Below are positions 34,716-42,677 of a stretch of DNA of 46,491 nucleotides, in pieces (position 1 is the first letter of the stretch; each line of letters opens with the position of its first letter). The notes beneath the pieces were generated by a model. It did no database searches. It saw nothing but the letters and a program-made list of their open reading frames with translations, and was not told the DNA's origin. This stretch comes from Reyranella sp. (GTDB lineage: Bacteria > Pseudomonadota > Alphaproteobacteria > Reyranellales > Reyranellaceae), in NCBI RefSeq assembly GCF_004296935.1, contig NZ_SCVH01000118.1:1-46491 (forward strand). Reading direction: 5' to 3'. Both the position numbers and the translations under genes were made by a program.

Positions 34716-35840
34716 ATGGCCCAGCAAATCACCTACGACAAGGCCTACGACACCGTCGCCCCGGAAGATTTCCCGGCAATGCTCGAGGTGCCGCGCTACG
34801 GCCGTCGGACCAACGCCTTCGACGGCATCATTTCGGCCACCCACGACCATTTCTGGGACCCGTTCGACAAGAGCTATATCGACTACGACCTGCCGTTCGA
34901 CATGTCCAAGACGCCGATCGTGCCCCTGGACATGGTGGTCGAGCTGAAGAGTGCGGTGGCCGACCGGCTGGACGACCGGCAGAAGATCGGCCTCGCCAAC
35001 GACGTCATGCATTGGTCTGTCTCCAACCTGCTGCATGGCGAGCAGGGGGCGCTGTCGCTGTCGGCCAGCCTCTGCCACATCCTGCTCGACCCGGGCGCCC
35101 AGGAATATGCCGCCAACCAGGCGCGCGAGGAGGCGCGCCACGTCGCCGGCTTCACCCGCTACATCGCCAAGCGCTGGGGCGATCCGCTGCCGGTCGGCCC
35201 GACCATCGCCACCGTGCTGAACGACCTCGTCGGCACCCAGGAGGTCTACAAGAAGATCGTCGGCATGCAGATGCTGATCGAGGGCATCGCCATGGGCTCG
35301 TTCGCGACGCTCAATGCCAAGACCAACGATCCCGTCCTGCGCCGCCTGGTCCAGCTGGTGATGAGCGACGAGGCCTTCCATCACCGCTTTGGCCGCATCT
35401 GGGCGGCCAAGACGATCCGGCACCTGAGTCCGGACGAGCACAAGAAGGTCGAGGACTGGTCGGCGCAGATCTTCCAGATGCTGCTGTTCAACCTGATCAA
35501 CGCCGAGCAGAAGCAGGGGATCTACGCCAAGTACGGGCTCGACTGGCAGTGGGTGCGCGATGCGATGAAGGAGACCTTCACCGACGACGACCGCCGCGAC
35601 CAGCTCAAGGAAAGCACCAACATCTTCCGCGTGCTGATCAAGACGCTGCTGCACGCCGGCATCATCACCTCGCGCACCGCGCCACTCTACGCGGTGTGGG
35701 TCGACATGAAGGAGCTCGAGGCCGAGGGCGACGGCATCCCGGGCGACATCGTCGCCGAGGAGATGCTGGTGGTCCTGCGCGAGATCAACGCCAAGCGCCG
35801 CCGCATCGGCTCGAAAGACGTGGCCGCCGCCGCTTCCTGA
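34716..35840 (+). CDS. Ferritin-like/R2-like diiron protein of unknown substrate
   Basis: This all-helical protein of 374 residues has the carboxylate-bridged diiron pattern. Glu109 lies in LHGEQG, Glu139-x-x-His142 in EEARH, Glu189 in MLIEGIA and Glu219-x-x-His222 in SDEAFHH, with normal spacings for a four-helix bundle. This pattern fits ferritin-like oxygenases such as AurF, R2lox and the fatty-acid desaturase or oxidase relatives. No sequence feature fixes the substrate. ATG 34716 has GGGAGG seven bases upstream. It is divergent from purC and convergent with the methyltransferase gene. Confidence 0.78.
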   Translation: MAQQITYDKAYDTVAPEDFPAMLEVPRYGRRTNAFDGIISATHDHFWDPFDKSYIDYDLPFDMSKTPIVPLDMVVELKSAVADRLDDRQKIGLANDVMHWSVSNLLHGEQGALSLSASLCHILLDPGAQEYAANQAREEARHVAGFTRYIAKRWGDPLPVGPTIATVLNDLVGTQEVYKKIVGMQMLIEGIAMGSFATLNAKTNDPVLRRLVQLVMSDEAFHHRFGRIWAAKTIRHLSPDEHKKVEDWSAQIFQMLLFNLINAEQKQGIYAKYGLDWQWVRDAMKETFTDDDRRDQLKESTNIFRVLIKTLLHAGIITSRTAPLYAVWVDMKELEAEGDGIPGDIVAEEMLVVLREINAKRRRIGSKDVAAAAS

Positions 35841-35849
35841 CTTTCATGT

Positions 35850-35875
35850 TCCTCTCCCCCGCTAGGGGGAGAGGA
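35850..35875. repeat. Dispersed GC-rich palindrome (copy 2)
   Basis: An 11-bp perfect stem (TCCTCTCCCCC and its complement) encloses the four-base loop GCTA. It shares its core with the element at 23038-23063. It lies ten bases after the diiron gene stop, between convergent genes, so it probably helps terminate transcription. Confidence 0.75.
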
Positions 35876-35902
35876 GAATGAAATGCTACGTCTGCGCCCT
35901 TT

Positions 35903-36607
35903 TTAGGGCTTTTTGGCCAGCACGAAGGCCGACAGGCCGGCCAGGCGGTTGTAGGGAAACAGCGGCAGCTCGGCGGCGCAGGCTGCCGTCAGGATGCCGT
36001 TCGTGAAGGCGCTGTGCTTCTTGAGGCTGCTGCCGGGCTCGGTCGTGTTGCGGCGGGCGAGCCGCACTGCCACCGCCAGCGGAAAGATCAGCCCGAAATA
36101 GTAGGCGCCGCGCACGATCTCAAGGCCTCCGTCGCCGAGCGCCGCCTCGATCTCGGGCAGGCGATAGCGCCGCTTGTGCTCGAGGAAGACGTCGTGGCCG
36201 CTCCACAGGAAGGCGAAGGCCGGCACCGTCACCAGGAAATGCGCGCCTGAAGGCACCTTCGACGCATAGTGGCGCACGAGGCGACGGTCGTCGTCGACAT
36301 GCTCCAGCACGTCCATCATCAGCACCAGGTCGCAGTCGGTCCGGCCGGTGTCGCGGCGATAGTGCACCGGCTTGCCGGCGACGCTGTCGTCGCGGTCGCG
36401 GGGGTAGCCGATGTCGACGCAGAGCGCGCTTTCCGCCGGCGTCTCGGCCAGCAGGTGGCGGGAGAAGAAGCCCGATCCGGCGCCGACGTCGAGCAGGCGC
36501 CGCGGCCGCAGCCCGGCCACGGCTCGGCGGAGCGCCGCTGCCTTCGAGCGATAGTACCAGTGCCGGCCGATGTCGGCGCCGAGGATGTCCTCTTCCTTGA
36601 GATCCAT
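35903..36607 (-). CDS. Class I SAM-dependent methyltransferase
   Basis: This protein of 234 residues has the Rossmann-type SAM site RRLLDVGAGSGFFSRHLL at about residues 36-53. A DLVLMMDVLEHVDDD segment matches motif IV of UbiG-like enzymes. A hydrophobic stretch around YYFGLIFPLAVAVRLA may associate with the membrane. Nine bases separate it from the upstream glycosyltransferase gene, so it likely modifies a product of the same pathway, perhaps a lipid-linked sugar. Substrate unknown. Confidence 0.85.
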   Translation of the reverse strand: MDLKEEDILGADIGRHWYYRSKAAALRRAVAGLRPRRLLDVGAGSGFFSRHLLAETPAESALCVDIGYPRDRDDSVAGKPVHYRRDTGRTDCDLVLMMDVLEHVDDDRRLVRHYASKVPSGAHFLVTVPAFAFLWSGHDVFLEHKRRYRLPEIEAALGDGGLEIVRGAYYFGLIFPLAVAVRLARRNTTEPGSSLKKHSAFTNGILTAACAAELPLFPYNRLAGLSAFVLAKKP

Positions 36608-36616
36608 CGCCCGCCG

Positions 36617-37669
36617 TCAGTTCTTCGGCGGCGCGTCGGCCCGCTGTGCGTCGGCCCCGTCCCCGTAGACGCCCTCGACGACGTAGATCGGCCGCCCCTT
36701 GACCTCGAGGAAGAGCCTGCCGAGGTATTCGCCGATGATGCCGAGCGACAGCAGCTGGATGGCGCCCATCAGCAGGACCGCGATCAGCAGCGAGGCGTAG
36801 CCCGGCGTGTCGATGCCCAGGATCAGCACGCGGGTGACGATGAACAGGGCATAGAGAACGGCCACGGCCGCGATCACCACGCCGACATAGAACCAGGCGC
36901 GCAGCGGTGCGGTCGAAAAGCTCACCACGCCGTCGAGCGCGAAGTTCCACAGCCGCCAGAAATTGAACTTGGTGGTTCCGGCGGCGCGCTGTGGCCGCTC
37001 GTAGGGCACGCCGATCGAGTTGAAGCCGACCCAGGCGAACAACCCCTTCATGAAGCGGTTGCGTTCCGGCAGCTGGCGCAGCACCTCGACGGCACGGCGA
37101 TCGACCAGCCGGAAGTCGCCGACGTTCGGCGGAATGCGCACCGGCGAGAGCGAATTGAACACCCAGTAGAACCAGCCGGCCGACATGCGCTTGGCCGCCG
37201 TGTCGGCATGGCGGGTGCGGCGCACGCCGTAGACGATGTCGTAGCCCTCGCGCCAGCGCGCCAGGAACGCCGCGATCAGGTCGGGCGGATCCTGCAGGTC
37301 GATGTCGATCGGGATCAGGACATCGCCTTTGGCGTGGTCGATGCCGGCGGTGAGGGCGGCCTCCTTGCCGAAGTTGCGCGACAGGTTGACGACCCTGATG
37401 CGCCGGTCGCCGGTGCTGCGACCGAGCAGGCGGGAGAGGGTGTCGTCACGCGAGCCGTCGTTCACGAACACGATCTCGAAGCGCAACCGGTCGCGCTCGA
37501 GGATCGGCACGACCGTGTCGATGAAGAGATCGATCGATTCGTCTTCGTCGAAGACCGGCACCACCAGCGACAGCAGCGGGTCGGCGGGCCGCCTGGACCG
37601 CTGCAGGGCGAGCTGATGCTCGAGGGCGGCGCCGGCAAGTCGTGGAGCAGGGAGGGATGAGTCGGGCAC
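36617..37669 (-). CDS. Family 2 glycosyltransferase, GtrB/ArnC type
   Basis: The protein has 350 residues. The GT-A domain runs from about residue 33 with LSLVVPVFDEDESIDLF, VNDGSRDDTLS, and the metal-binding region IPIDIDLQDPPDLI. Two C-terminal membrane helices follow (about 235-260 and 272-300). Such enzymes move a sugar from a nucleotide to polyprenyl phosphate at the inner membrane face. It lies in an operon after the carbonic-anhydrase-like gene (25 bases) and before the methyltransferase gene. Sugar not predictable. Confidence 0.88.
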   Translation of the reverse strand: MPDSSLPAPRLAGAALEHQLALQRSRRPADPLLSLVVPVFDEDESIDLFIDTVVPILERDRLRFEIVFVNDGSRDDTLSRLLGRSTGDRRIRVVNLSRNFGKEAALTAGIDHAKGDVLIPIDIDLQDPPDLIAAFLARWREGYDIVYGVRRTRHADTAAKRMSAGWFYWVFNSLSPVRIPPNVGDFRLVDRRAVEVLRQLPERNRFMKGLFAWVGFNSIGVPYERPQRAAGTTKFNFWRLWNFALDGVVSFSTAPLRAWFYVGVVIAAVAVLYALFIVTRVLILGIDTPGYASLLIAVLLMGAIQLLSLGIIGEYLGRLFLEVKGRPIYVVEGVYGDGADAQRADAPPKN

Positions 37670-37694
37670 GAAGGAAGGTTCCGCAAGCTTTGCG

Positions 37695-38234
37695 TCAGGT
37701 CACGGCAGTGACGGCGCCGTTCAGGCCCATGATTCCGATGTCGACGCGGAGCCGGGGGTAGCGCTGTCCGACCTCCGTCCGGAAGGCCCGGAGCGCCTCG
37801 GTGAGCCTGGCGGTCTCGAACACCCGGTCGGTCTTGATCCGGTCGCCGTAAGCCACCGCCGCGGCGCCGCAGTCGCGGTGAACGATGCCGACCACGCCCT
37901 TGATGCTGTGCAGCTTGACGGAGATGTCGAGGTTGTCCCACCAGGCCTTGCGCCAGTCGGCGAACGCCGGCGCCACGGCGGCGATCGGCCCGCCGGCGAT
38001 GTTGAACTGGCTGTAGTCGTTCTGCAGGCCGGCGCTGGCCATGAAGGACCAGGTGAAGGTCGTGAAGCGCGGGTCGATGCACTTCATCAGCATCGCTTCA
38101 TAGACAGCGTCGTCCGCGGCCAGGACCGGCGACGCGGCCGCCGCGGCGGCGGCACCCAACCCCAGCCCCATGACGCCGCGACGGGAGAGCGCCTGCAGGC
38201 AGCCGCAGCCGCGATGGTGGAGACGCTCGTTCAT
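37695..38234 (-). CDS. Exported beta-carbonic-anhydrase-like protein
   Basis: The protein has 179 residues. The N terminus has a twin-arginine signal (SRRGVMGLGLGAAAAAAAS) ending near ASPVLAAD. The mature part carries the beta-carbonic anhydrase zinc set: Cys52 with Asp54 and Arg56 (in KCIDPRF), and His119-x-x-Cys122 (in VHRDCGA). Spacing between Cys52 and His119 is 67, against about 56 in E. coli Can. It is shorter than typical enzymes, so dimerisation parts may be missing. The ATG overlaps the stop of the dehydratase gene upstream. Hydration of CO2 in the periplasm is the inferred role; a non-enzymatic zinc fold is possible. Confidence 0.72.
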   Translation of the reverse strand: MNERLHHRGCGCLQALSRRGVMGLGLGAAAAAAASPVLAADDAVYEAMLMKCIDPRFTTFTWSFMASAGLQNDYSQFNIAGGPIAAVAPAFADWRKAWWDNLDISVKLHSIKGVVGIVHRDCGAAAVAYGDRIKTDRVFETARLTEALRAFRTEVGQRYPRLRVDIGIMGLNGAVTAVT

Positions 38235-39079
38235 CGGAATGCCGCCTTTCCCTGCTGTGCCAGGCCGCCGTTGGGGTCGGCGATCCAGGTCGTCACCGAA
38301 CCGTCGGCTTCGCGGCGGGCCTGCACCGAGAAGGCAGGACCCGAGAACACCGGCGAGAGCGCCCGGAACTCGAAATTCTTCACGACTCTACCCGGGTGGG
38401 CCCGGCGCGCCAGTTCGATCTGCAGCATGCCGAGGAGCGGCCCGTGGACAATCAGCCCGGGATAGCCCTCGGTGCCGGTGACGTAGGGCTGGTCGTAGTG
38501 GATGCGATGGCCGTTGAAGGTGAGCGCGGAGAAGCGGAACAGCAGGACCGGGTCGGGCACGATTTTCCTGGTCCACGTGGCGTCGGCTGGCGCCGGCCTG
38601 GGGGCCTTCGGCTGTTCGCCGGGCCTGGCCGCCTCGCGGTAGACGATGTCGTGCTCCTCGACGAACGATACGCCCCGCGGTCCGGAGATCGTGTGCTTCA
38701 CCGTGACGAAGACCATCGCGCCGGTCGATCCGCTCTTGGGTTCGACCGACTTGATCTCCGACAGCCTGCCGATCGTCTCGCCGACGCGCACCGGCTCGCC
38801 GTCGAAGCTGAACCGGCTGCCCGCCCACATGCGCCGCGGCAGGGGAACCGGCGGCAGGAAATCGCCCCGTTCGGCGTGGCCGTCGGAACCGATCTTGGAC
38901 TGCGGCGCGGCGTCCAGGAAATAGAGCCAATGCCAGAGCGGCGGCAGGGGATCGCCGTTTCGCGGGTCGGGATCCTTCTCGTCGAAGGTGGCGGCCAGCG
39001 CGCGCACGGGGAAGGGGGCGGCGAGATCCTCCATGGCCTGGGTGCGGCCGACCCAGTCCTTCAGCTTTTCCAGCGACAT
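38231..39079 (-). CDS. MaoC/HTD2-family dehydratase (mesaconyl-CoA hydratase-like)
   Basis: This hot-dog-fold protein of 282 residues consists of two hot-dog units: an N-terminal one with WHWLYFLDAAPQSKIGSDGH and a C-terminal one with the catalytic FSALTFNGHRIHYDQPYV. This arrangement matches FAS1-like/HTD2 proteins and mesaconyl-C4-CoA hydratases. It should reversibly hydrate a 2-enoyl thioester. It is the first gene of a four-gene minus-strand operon with a carbonic-anhydrase-like protein, glycosyltransferase and methyltransferase. DUF1476 is divergent, 109 bases away. Confidence 0.87.
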   Translation of the reverse strand: MSLEKLKDWVGRTQAMEDLAAPFPVRALAATFDEKDPDPRNGDPLPPLWHWLYFLDAAPQSKIGSDGHAERGDFLPPVPLPRRMWAGSRFSFDGEPVRVGETIGRLSEIKSVEPKSGSTGAMVFVTVKHTISGPRGVSFVEEHDIVYREAARPGEQPKAPRPAPADATWTRKIVPDPVLLFRFSALTFNGHRIHYDQPYVTGTEGYPGLIVHGPLLGMLQIELARRAHPGRVVKNFEFRALSPVFSGPAFSVQARREADGSVTTWIADPNGGLAQQGKAAFR

Positions 39080-39188
39080 CTCTTGGCATCCTCCATGGGG
39101 CGCGGGACTTTGCCACCGCCAACACGGGGTGGAAAGACCGCGTCGTCGTCGCTATATACCGGCGCGACCAGCCCAACCCGGAGCGGCC

Positions 39189-39515
39189 ATGACCACGTTC
39201 AACGATCGCGAGAAATCCTTCGAAAAGAAGTTCGAAAAGGACCAGGAACTCCAGTTCAAGGTCAACGCCCGCCGGAACAAGCTTTTGGGCCTGTGGGCCG
39301 CCGGCCTGATGGGCAAGAGTGGCGCCGATGCCGAGGCCTATGCCAAGGAAGTGGTCCTGGCCGACTTCGAGAAGCCCGGCGATTCCGATGTCATGGCCAA
39401 GCTGGTGAAGGACCTCGCCGCGGCGGGCAAGCCGACCGAGGAACACACCATCCGCAAGCAGGCCGAGCGGCTGATCGAGGATGCCAAGAAGCAGGTCATG
39501 ACGGAGACGAATTAG
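39189..39515 (+). CDS. DUF1476 protein (zeta-type F1-ATPase inhibitor family)
   Basis: This small acidic-basic helical protein has 108 residues. The opening TTFNDREKSFEKKFEKDQEL is the family signature, followed by RNKLLGLWAAGLMG. In alphaproteobacteria related proteins bind and inhibit F1-ATPase (zeta subunit). It usually lies between purB and purC. Here it is on the opposite strand from both and flanked by other genes. The start is ATG 39189; the frame is open upstream. Confidence 0.9.
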   Translation: MTTFNDREKSFEKKFEKDQELQFKVNARRNKLLGLWAAGLMGKSGADAEAYAKEVVLADFEKPGDSDVMAKLVKDLAAAGKPTEEHTIRKQAERLIEDAKKQVMTETN

Positions 39516-39541
39516 GCGTCTGCCGAACGCGCGTTGGCTTC

Positions 39542-39611
39542 GCTGTCATCCTGACCGCAGCGAAGGATCTTGGGGAGCCGGAGAAATCCGGCGCAATGCC
39601 GGGATGACAGC
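39542..39611. repeat. Dispersed TGTCATCC-type palindromic repeat (copy 2)
   Basis: Terminal GCTGTCATCC and GGATGACAGC bound a 70-base element containing a perfect internal hairpin at 39577-39592 (GCCGGA-GAAA-TCCGGC). The left part is homologous to the copy at 27274. It lies between the convergent DUF1476 and purB genes. Confidence 0.8.
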
Positions 39612-39620
39612 CAAGGGCCG

Positions 39621-41030
39621 TCACTTCCTGGCAAGCACGCCGGCGAGGCCCGTGTAGTTCTCGGGACGAAGCGCCCTGAGCCGCACCTTCATCTCGGGGC
39701 TTATATCAAGGCCGTCAACGAAGGCGGCGAGATCCTCCATCGTTACCTGCTTGCCGCGGGTGAGCGCTTTCAGCTTCTCATACGGCATCTCCACGTCGGC
39801 GACGCGCAGCACCGTCTGTATCGCTTCGGCGAGCACTTCCGGATGCGCCAGGAGCGCATCGCGAAGCGCCGCCTGATTCACGCTGACCTTGCCGAAGCCG
39901 CGCCCGAGCGCGCGATAGCCGATCAGCGAGTGTGCGAAGGCGGTGCCGAAGGTGCGTGCCACGGTAGAATCCGAGAGATCGCGCTGCAGGCGCGAAATCG
40001 GCAACTTTCTCGAGAGATGTTCGAAGAGCGCATTGGCGACGCCGAAGTTGCCCTCCGCATTCTCGAAATCGATCGGATTCACCTTGTGAGGCATGGCCGA
40101 CGAGCCGACCTCGCCTTCTTTCGGCTTCTGCGTGACCCACCCGTCCGAGATGTACCGCCACATGTCCTGCGACAGATCGAGGAGGATCGTGTTGATGCGG
40201 CGCAGATTGTCGAACATCTCGGCGAACGTGTCGTGCGGCTCTATCTGGGTCGTCACTTCATTGAGCTCGAGGCGTACGACATGCGCCTTGCCGGCGCCGT
40301 CCGCATTCAGGCTTTCCGCAAAAGAACGCGCAAAGTCCAGCCAATCGATCTTCGGCAGCGCCACCATCTGGGCGTTGTAGTTGCCTGAAGGTCCTCCCCA
40401 TTTCATGAAGACGGAGCGATTCTTCAGCGCCTCGACCTGCTTTTCGAGCCGCCTCGCGAAGACGTTCATCTCCTTGCCGAAGGTCGTGGGCGTCGCGCTC
40501 TGGCCATGGGTGCGCGCGAGCATGGCAGTATCGGCATGCGCCCGGGCAAGGCTGACGATCTCGCTTTTCATCTTCTCGAGCGCCGGAAGCATGACTTCTT
40601 CAAGCGCCCCGCGAAGCGCGAGGGCATGGGCGGTGCTGTTGACGTCCTCAGACGTGAGAGCGAAGTGCACCCACTCGAGCACGTCCGTAAGGCTCGAGCC
40701 TCTGAGCTTGAGCTTGATGAAATATTCGACCGCCTTCACGTCGTGATTCGTTGCAGGGATACCGTCATAGCCCTCACGCTCGATCTTCTGGATGATCTGC
40801 GCATCGTCGATATCAATGTGCGGCAGCGCCCGAAGCATCGCCTTCTCGCTGGACGTAAGCGGCCGCATGCCGACGCCCTTTGTCTCCGAAAGCGCCGCGA
40901 GATATTCACACTCGACGGTAACGCGCATTCTCATGAGCGCATATTCGCTGAAATATTCAGCAAGCGCTTGGGAGGTCGCGCGATAGCGGCCATCGATGGG
41001 ACTTACGGCGGTGAGTGGCTCGAGGCGCAT
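39621..41030 (-). CDS. purB: Adenylosuccinate lyase, E. coli-type (long) PurB
   Basis: The fumarase/aspartase-superfamily enzyme splits SAICAR and adenylosuccinate, releasing fumarate. The protein of 469 residues opens with LTAVSPIDGRY, as in E. coli PurB, not with the RYSRPEM opening of the shorter form typical of alphaproteobacteria. Other motifs are TNHDVKAVEYF, FALTSEDVN, ARTHGQSATPTT and the catalytic-loop signature GSSAMPHKVNPIDFEN. Sampled stretches have lower G+C than neighbours (32 of 60 at 40681-40740 and again at 40921-40980). Transfer from another lineage is likely. It is 5 kb from purC. Confidence 0.95.
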   Translation of the reverse strand: MRLEPLTAVSPIDGRYRATSQALAEYFSEYALMRMRVTVECEYLAALSETKGVGMRPLTSSEKAMLRALPHIDIDDAQIIQKIEREGYDGIPATNHDVKAVEYFIKLKLRGSSLTDVLEWVHFALTSEDVNSTAHALALRGALEEVMLPALEKMKSEIVSLARAHADTAMLARTHGQSATPTTFGKEMNVFARRLEKQVEALKNRSVFMKWGGPSGNYNAQMVALPKIDWLDFARSFAESLNADGAGKAHVVRLELNEVTTQIEPHDTFAEMFDNLRRINTILLDLSQDMWRYISDGWVTQKPKEGEVGSSAMPHKVNPIDFENAEGNFGVANALFEHLSRKLPISRLQRDLSDSTVARTFGTAFAHSLIGYRALGRGFGKVSVNQAALRDALLAHPEVLAEAIQTVLRVADVEMPYEKLKALTRGKQVTMEDLAAFVDGLDISPEMKVRLRALRPENYTGLAGVLARK

Positions 41031-41133
41031 GGTCGTCTGCTATTGCTCTGAATTTACCGTGGCAACCTGGTATCGCATGGCCCGGCTTTTAGTCCCGAAC
41101 GGTCCAGATTGCCATGTTAAGAAGTGTCCCACC

Positions 41134-41931
41134 ATGAAGCCTTTGAACGAATGTCCCCGTGCCGCTCTTGCCTCGATCCGGGGCGTCCTGACCGACATCG
41201 ATGAGACCGTTTCCACCGAGGGCCGGCTCACCGCTGCCGCCTATGCCGCCCTCGAGGCGCTGAAAGAGGCGGGATTCCTGGTCATTCCGGTGACCGGCCG
41301 GCCGGCCGGCTGGTGCGACCATATCGCCCGTTTCTGGCCGGTCGATGCGGTGGTGGGCGAGAATGGCGCCTTCTGGATGTGGCACGAGCCGTCCGAGGGA
41401 AAGCTTCGGACGCGCTTCATCCAGTCCGAGGCCGAGCGGGCGGAAGGCCGCCGCCGTCTGGAGTTGATCCGCGCCCAGGTGCTGCGCGAGGTCCCCGGTG
41501 CGGGGATCGCCTCGGACCAGCCCTATCGCGTCGCCGACCTCGCCGTCGATTTCCGCGAGGACGTGACGCCGCTCGCACCGGCCGACATCCAGCGCATCGT
41601 GGCGATCTTCGAGCGCCAGGGCGCCCATGCCAAGGTGAGCTCGATCCACGTCAACGGCTGGTTCGGCGACTACGACAAGCTCACCACCAGCAAGTTGATG
41701 ATGCGCGAGCTGTACGGCGTCGATCTCGATGCGCAGCGGCAGCACTATGTGTTCGCGGGCGATTCGCCCAACGATTCGCCGATGTTCGGCTACTTTCCCA
41801 ATGCCGTCGGCATGGCCAACGTGGGCGACTTCACCGGCCGCCTCGACCACCAGCCGCGCTGGGTGACTGCGGCGCGCTCGGGCGCCGGCTTCGTCGAACT
41901 CGCCCGGGCGCTGATTGAGGCGCGGCGCTAG
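41134..41931 (+). CDS. HAD-IIB family phosphatase
   Basis: The protein has 265 residues. HAD motif I is LTDIDETVS near residue 20 (Asp-x-Asp). Motif II is VTGRPAGW, the Lys of motif III lies in DKLTTSKLM, and motif IV is FAGDSPNDSPMF. The alpha/beta cap between motifs II and III places it in subfamily IIB (Cof, SPP, MPGP). A sugar phosphate is the probable substrate. ATG 41134 is preferred since upstream codons are not conserved-looking. Its TAG stop shares CTAG with the convergent next gene. Confidence 0.83.
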   Translation: MKPLNECPRAALASIRGVLTDIDETVSTEGRLTAAAYAALEALKEAGFLVIPVTGRPAGWCDHIARFWPVDAVVGENGAFWMWHEPSEGKLRTRFIQSEAERAEGRRRLELIRAQVLREVPGAGIASDQPYRVADLAVDFREDVTPLAPADIQRIVAIFERQGAHAKVSSIHVNGWFGDYDKLTTSKLMMRELYGVDLDAQRQHYVFAGDSPNDSPMFGYFPNAVGMANVGDFTGRLDHQPRWVTAARSGAGFVELARALIEARR

Positions 41932-42566
41932 CGCGCCGGCGGATTGACCAGCAGTGAGCCGTAGTACGTCAGGCTGTCGGCCTGGCTCCACACGCCCATG
42001 GGGCCGGCCTGGATCAGCGTGCGGTCGGTGGCGCTGAACAGGGAAGTGCCGTCCAGCATCACCTCGAAGCGGTCGTTGACCGCGACCACGCGGAGCGAAT
42101 GCCAGGTGCCGCTCTCGACCGGGACCTCCTTGCCGCCGACCTGCCGCCGCTTGCCCTTCTCCATGCGGTAGAGCCGCACCGAACCCTCGAGCGCACTGGC
42201 GCGGACGACGTAGTAGTCGTTGGCGCTCTGCGCCCTGAAGATGAAGCCGGCCACGCGCGCGCGGACACCCGACACCGGCTTGAAGCGGAGCGTGGCGTCG
42301 AGGTCGCGCAGGACGGCCTGCTCGTTGATGCAGAACGGAAACCGGAGATCGGCAGGGTCGGCGGCGGTCTCGGCCACGACCCAGCCGCTGGGGCCGTCGG
42401 GATCGGCCAGTGCCTGCCAGGCAGGGGGCCGGCCGATGCCGGTCATGCCCTGGGTGCAGGCGATGCGGCCGTCGGGTGTCGTGAGCGGCACGAAGAACTG
42501 GGCCGAGGCTGGCGTCGTGAGGAGAACCGAGGCGAGCAAAAGCGGAACGAAGAACGTGAAACGCAT
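41928..42566 (-). CDS. Secreted LamG/concanavalin-like domain protein
   Basis: The protein has 212 residues. A clear signal peptide (FTFFVPLLLASVLLTTPASAQ) precedes a beta-rich domain. The segment GVRARVAGFIFRAQSANDYYVVRASALEGSVRLYRM and later WHSLRVVAVNDRFEVMLDGTSLF is the jelly-roll pattern of laminin-G and DUF1080-type domains. Two cysteines (in IACTQG and PFCINEQ) could form a disulfide. A carbohydrate-binding or glycosidase-related role is inferred. AGGA lies six bases before ATG 42566. Function unknown. Confidence 0.75.
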   Translation of the reverse strand: MRFTFFVPLLLASVLLTTPASAQFFVPLTTPDGRIACTQGMTGIGRPPAWQALADPDGPSGWVVAETAADPADLRFPFCINEQAVLRDLDATLRFKPVSGVRARVAGFIFRAQSANDYYVVRASALEGSVRLYRMEKGKRRQVGGKEVPVESGTWHSLRVVAVNDRFEVMLDGTSLFSATDRTLIQAGPMGVWSQADSLTYYGSLLVNPPAR

Positions 42567-42677
42567 GCCGCATCCTAGCAAATCGCGCCGCGCTTGACCG
42601 CTGCGCTTGACCACCCGGGCTGGAGGTAGGAGTTTACGCCCCGGCCACAATCGGGCGACATTCGAAGGGGAAATGCC

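Noticed and set aside
41031-41133. Upstream ATG codons as the true start of the HAD phosphatase
   Set aside because: The added N-terminal stretch has no family likeness and overlaps the purB promoter region. ATG 41134 gives a normal length.
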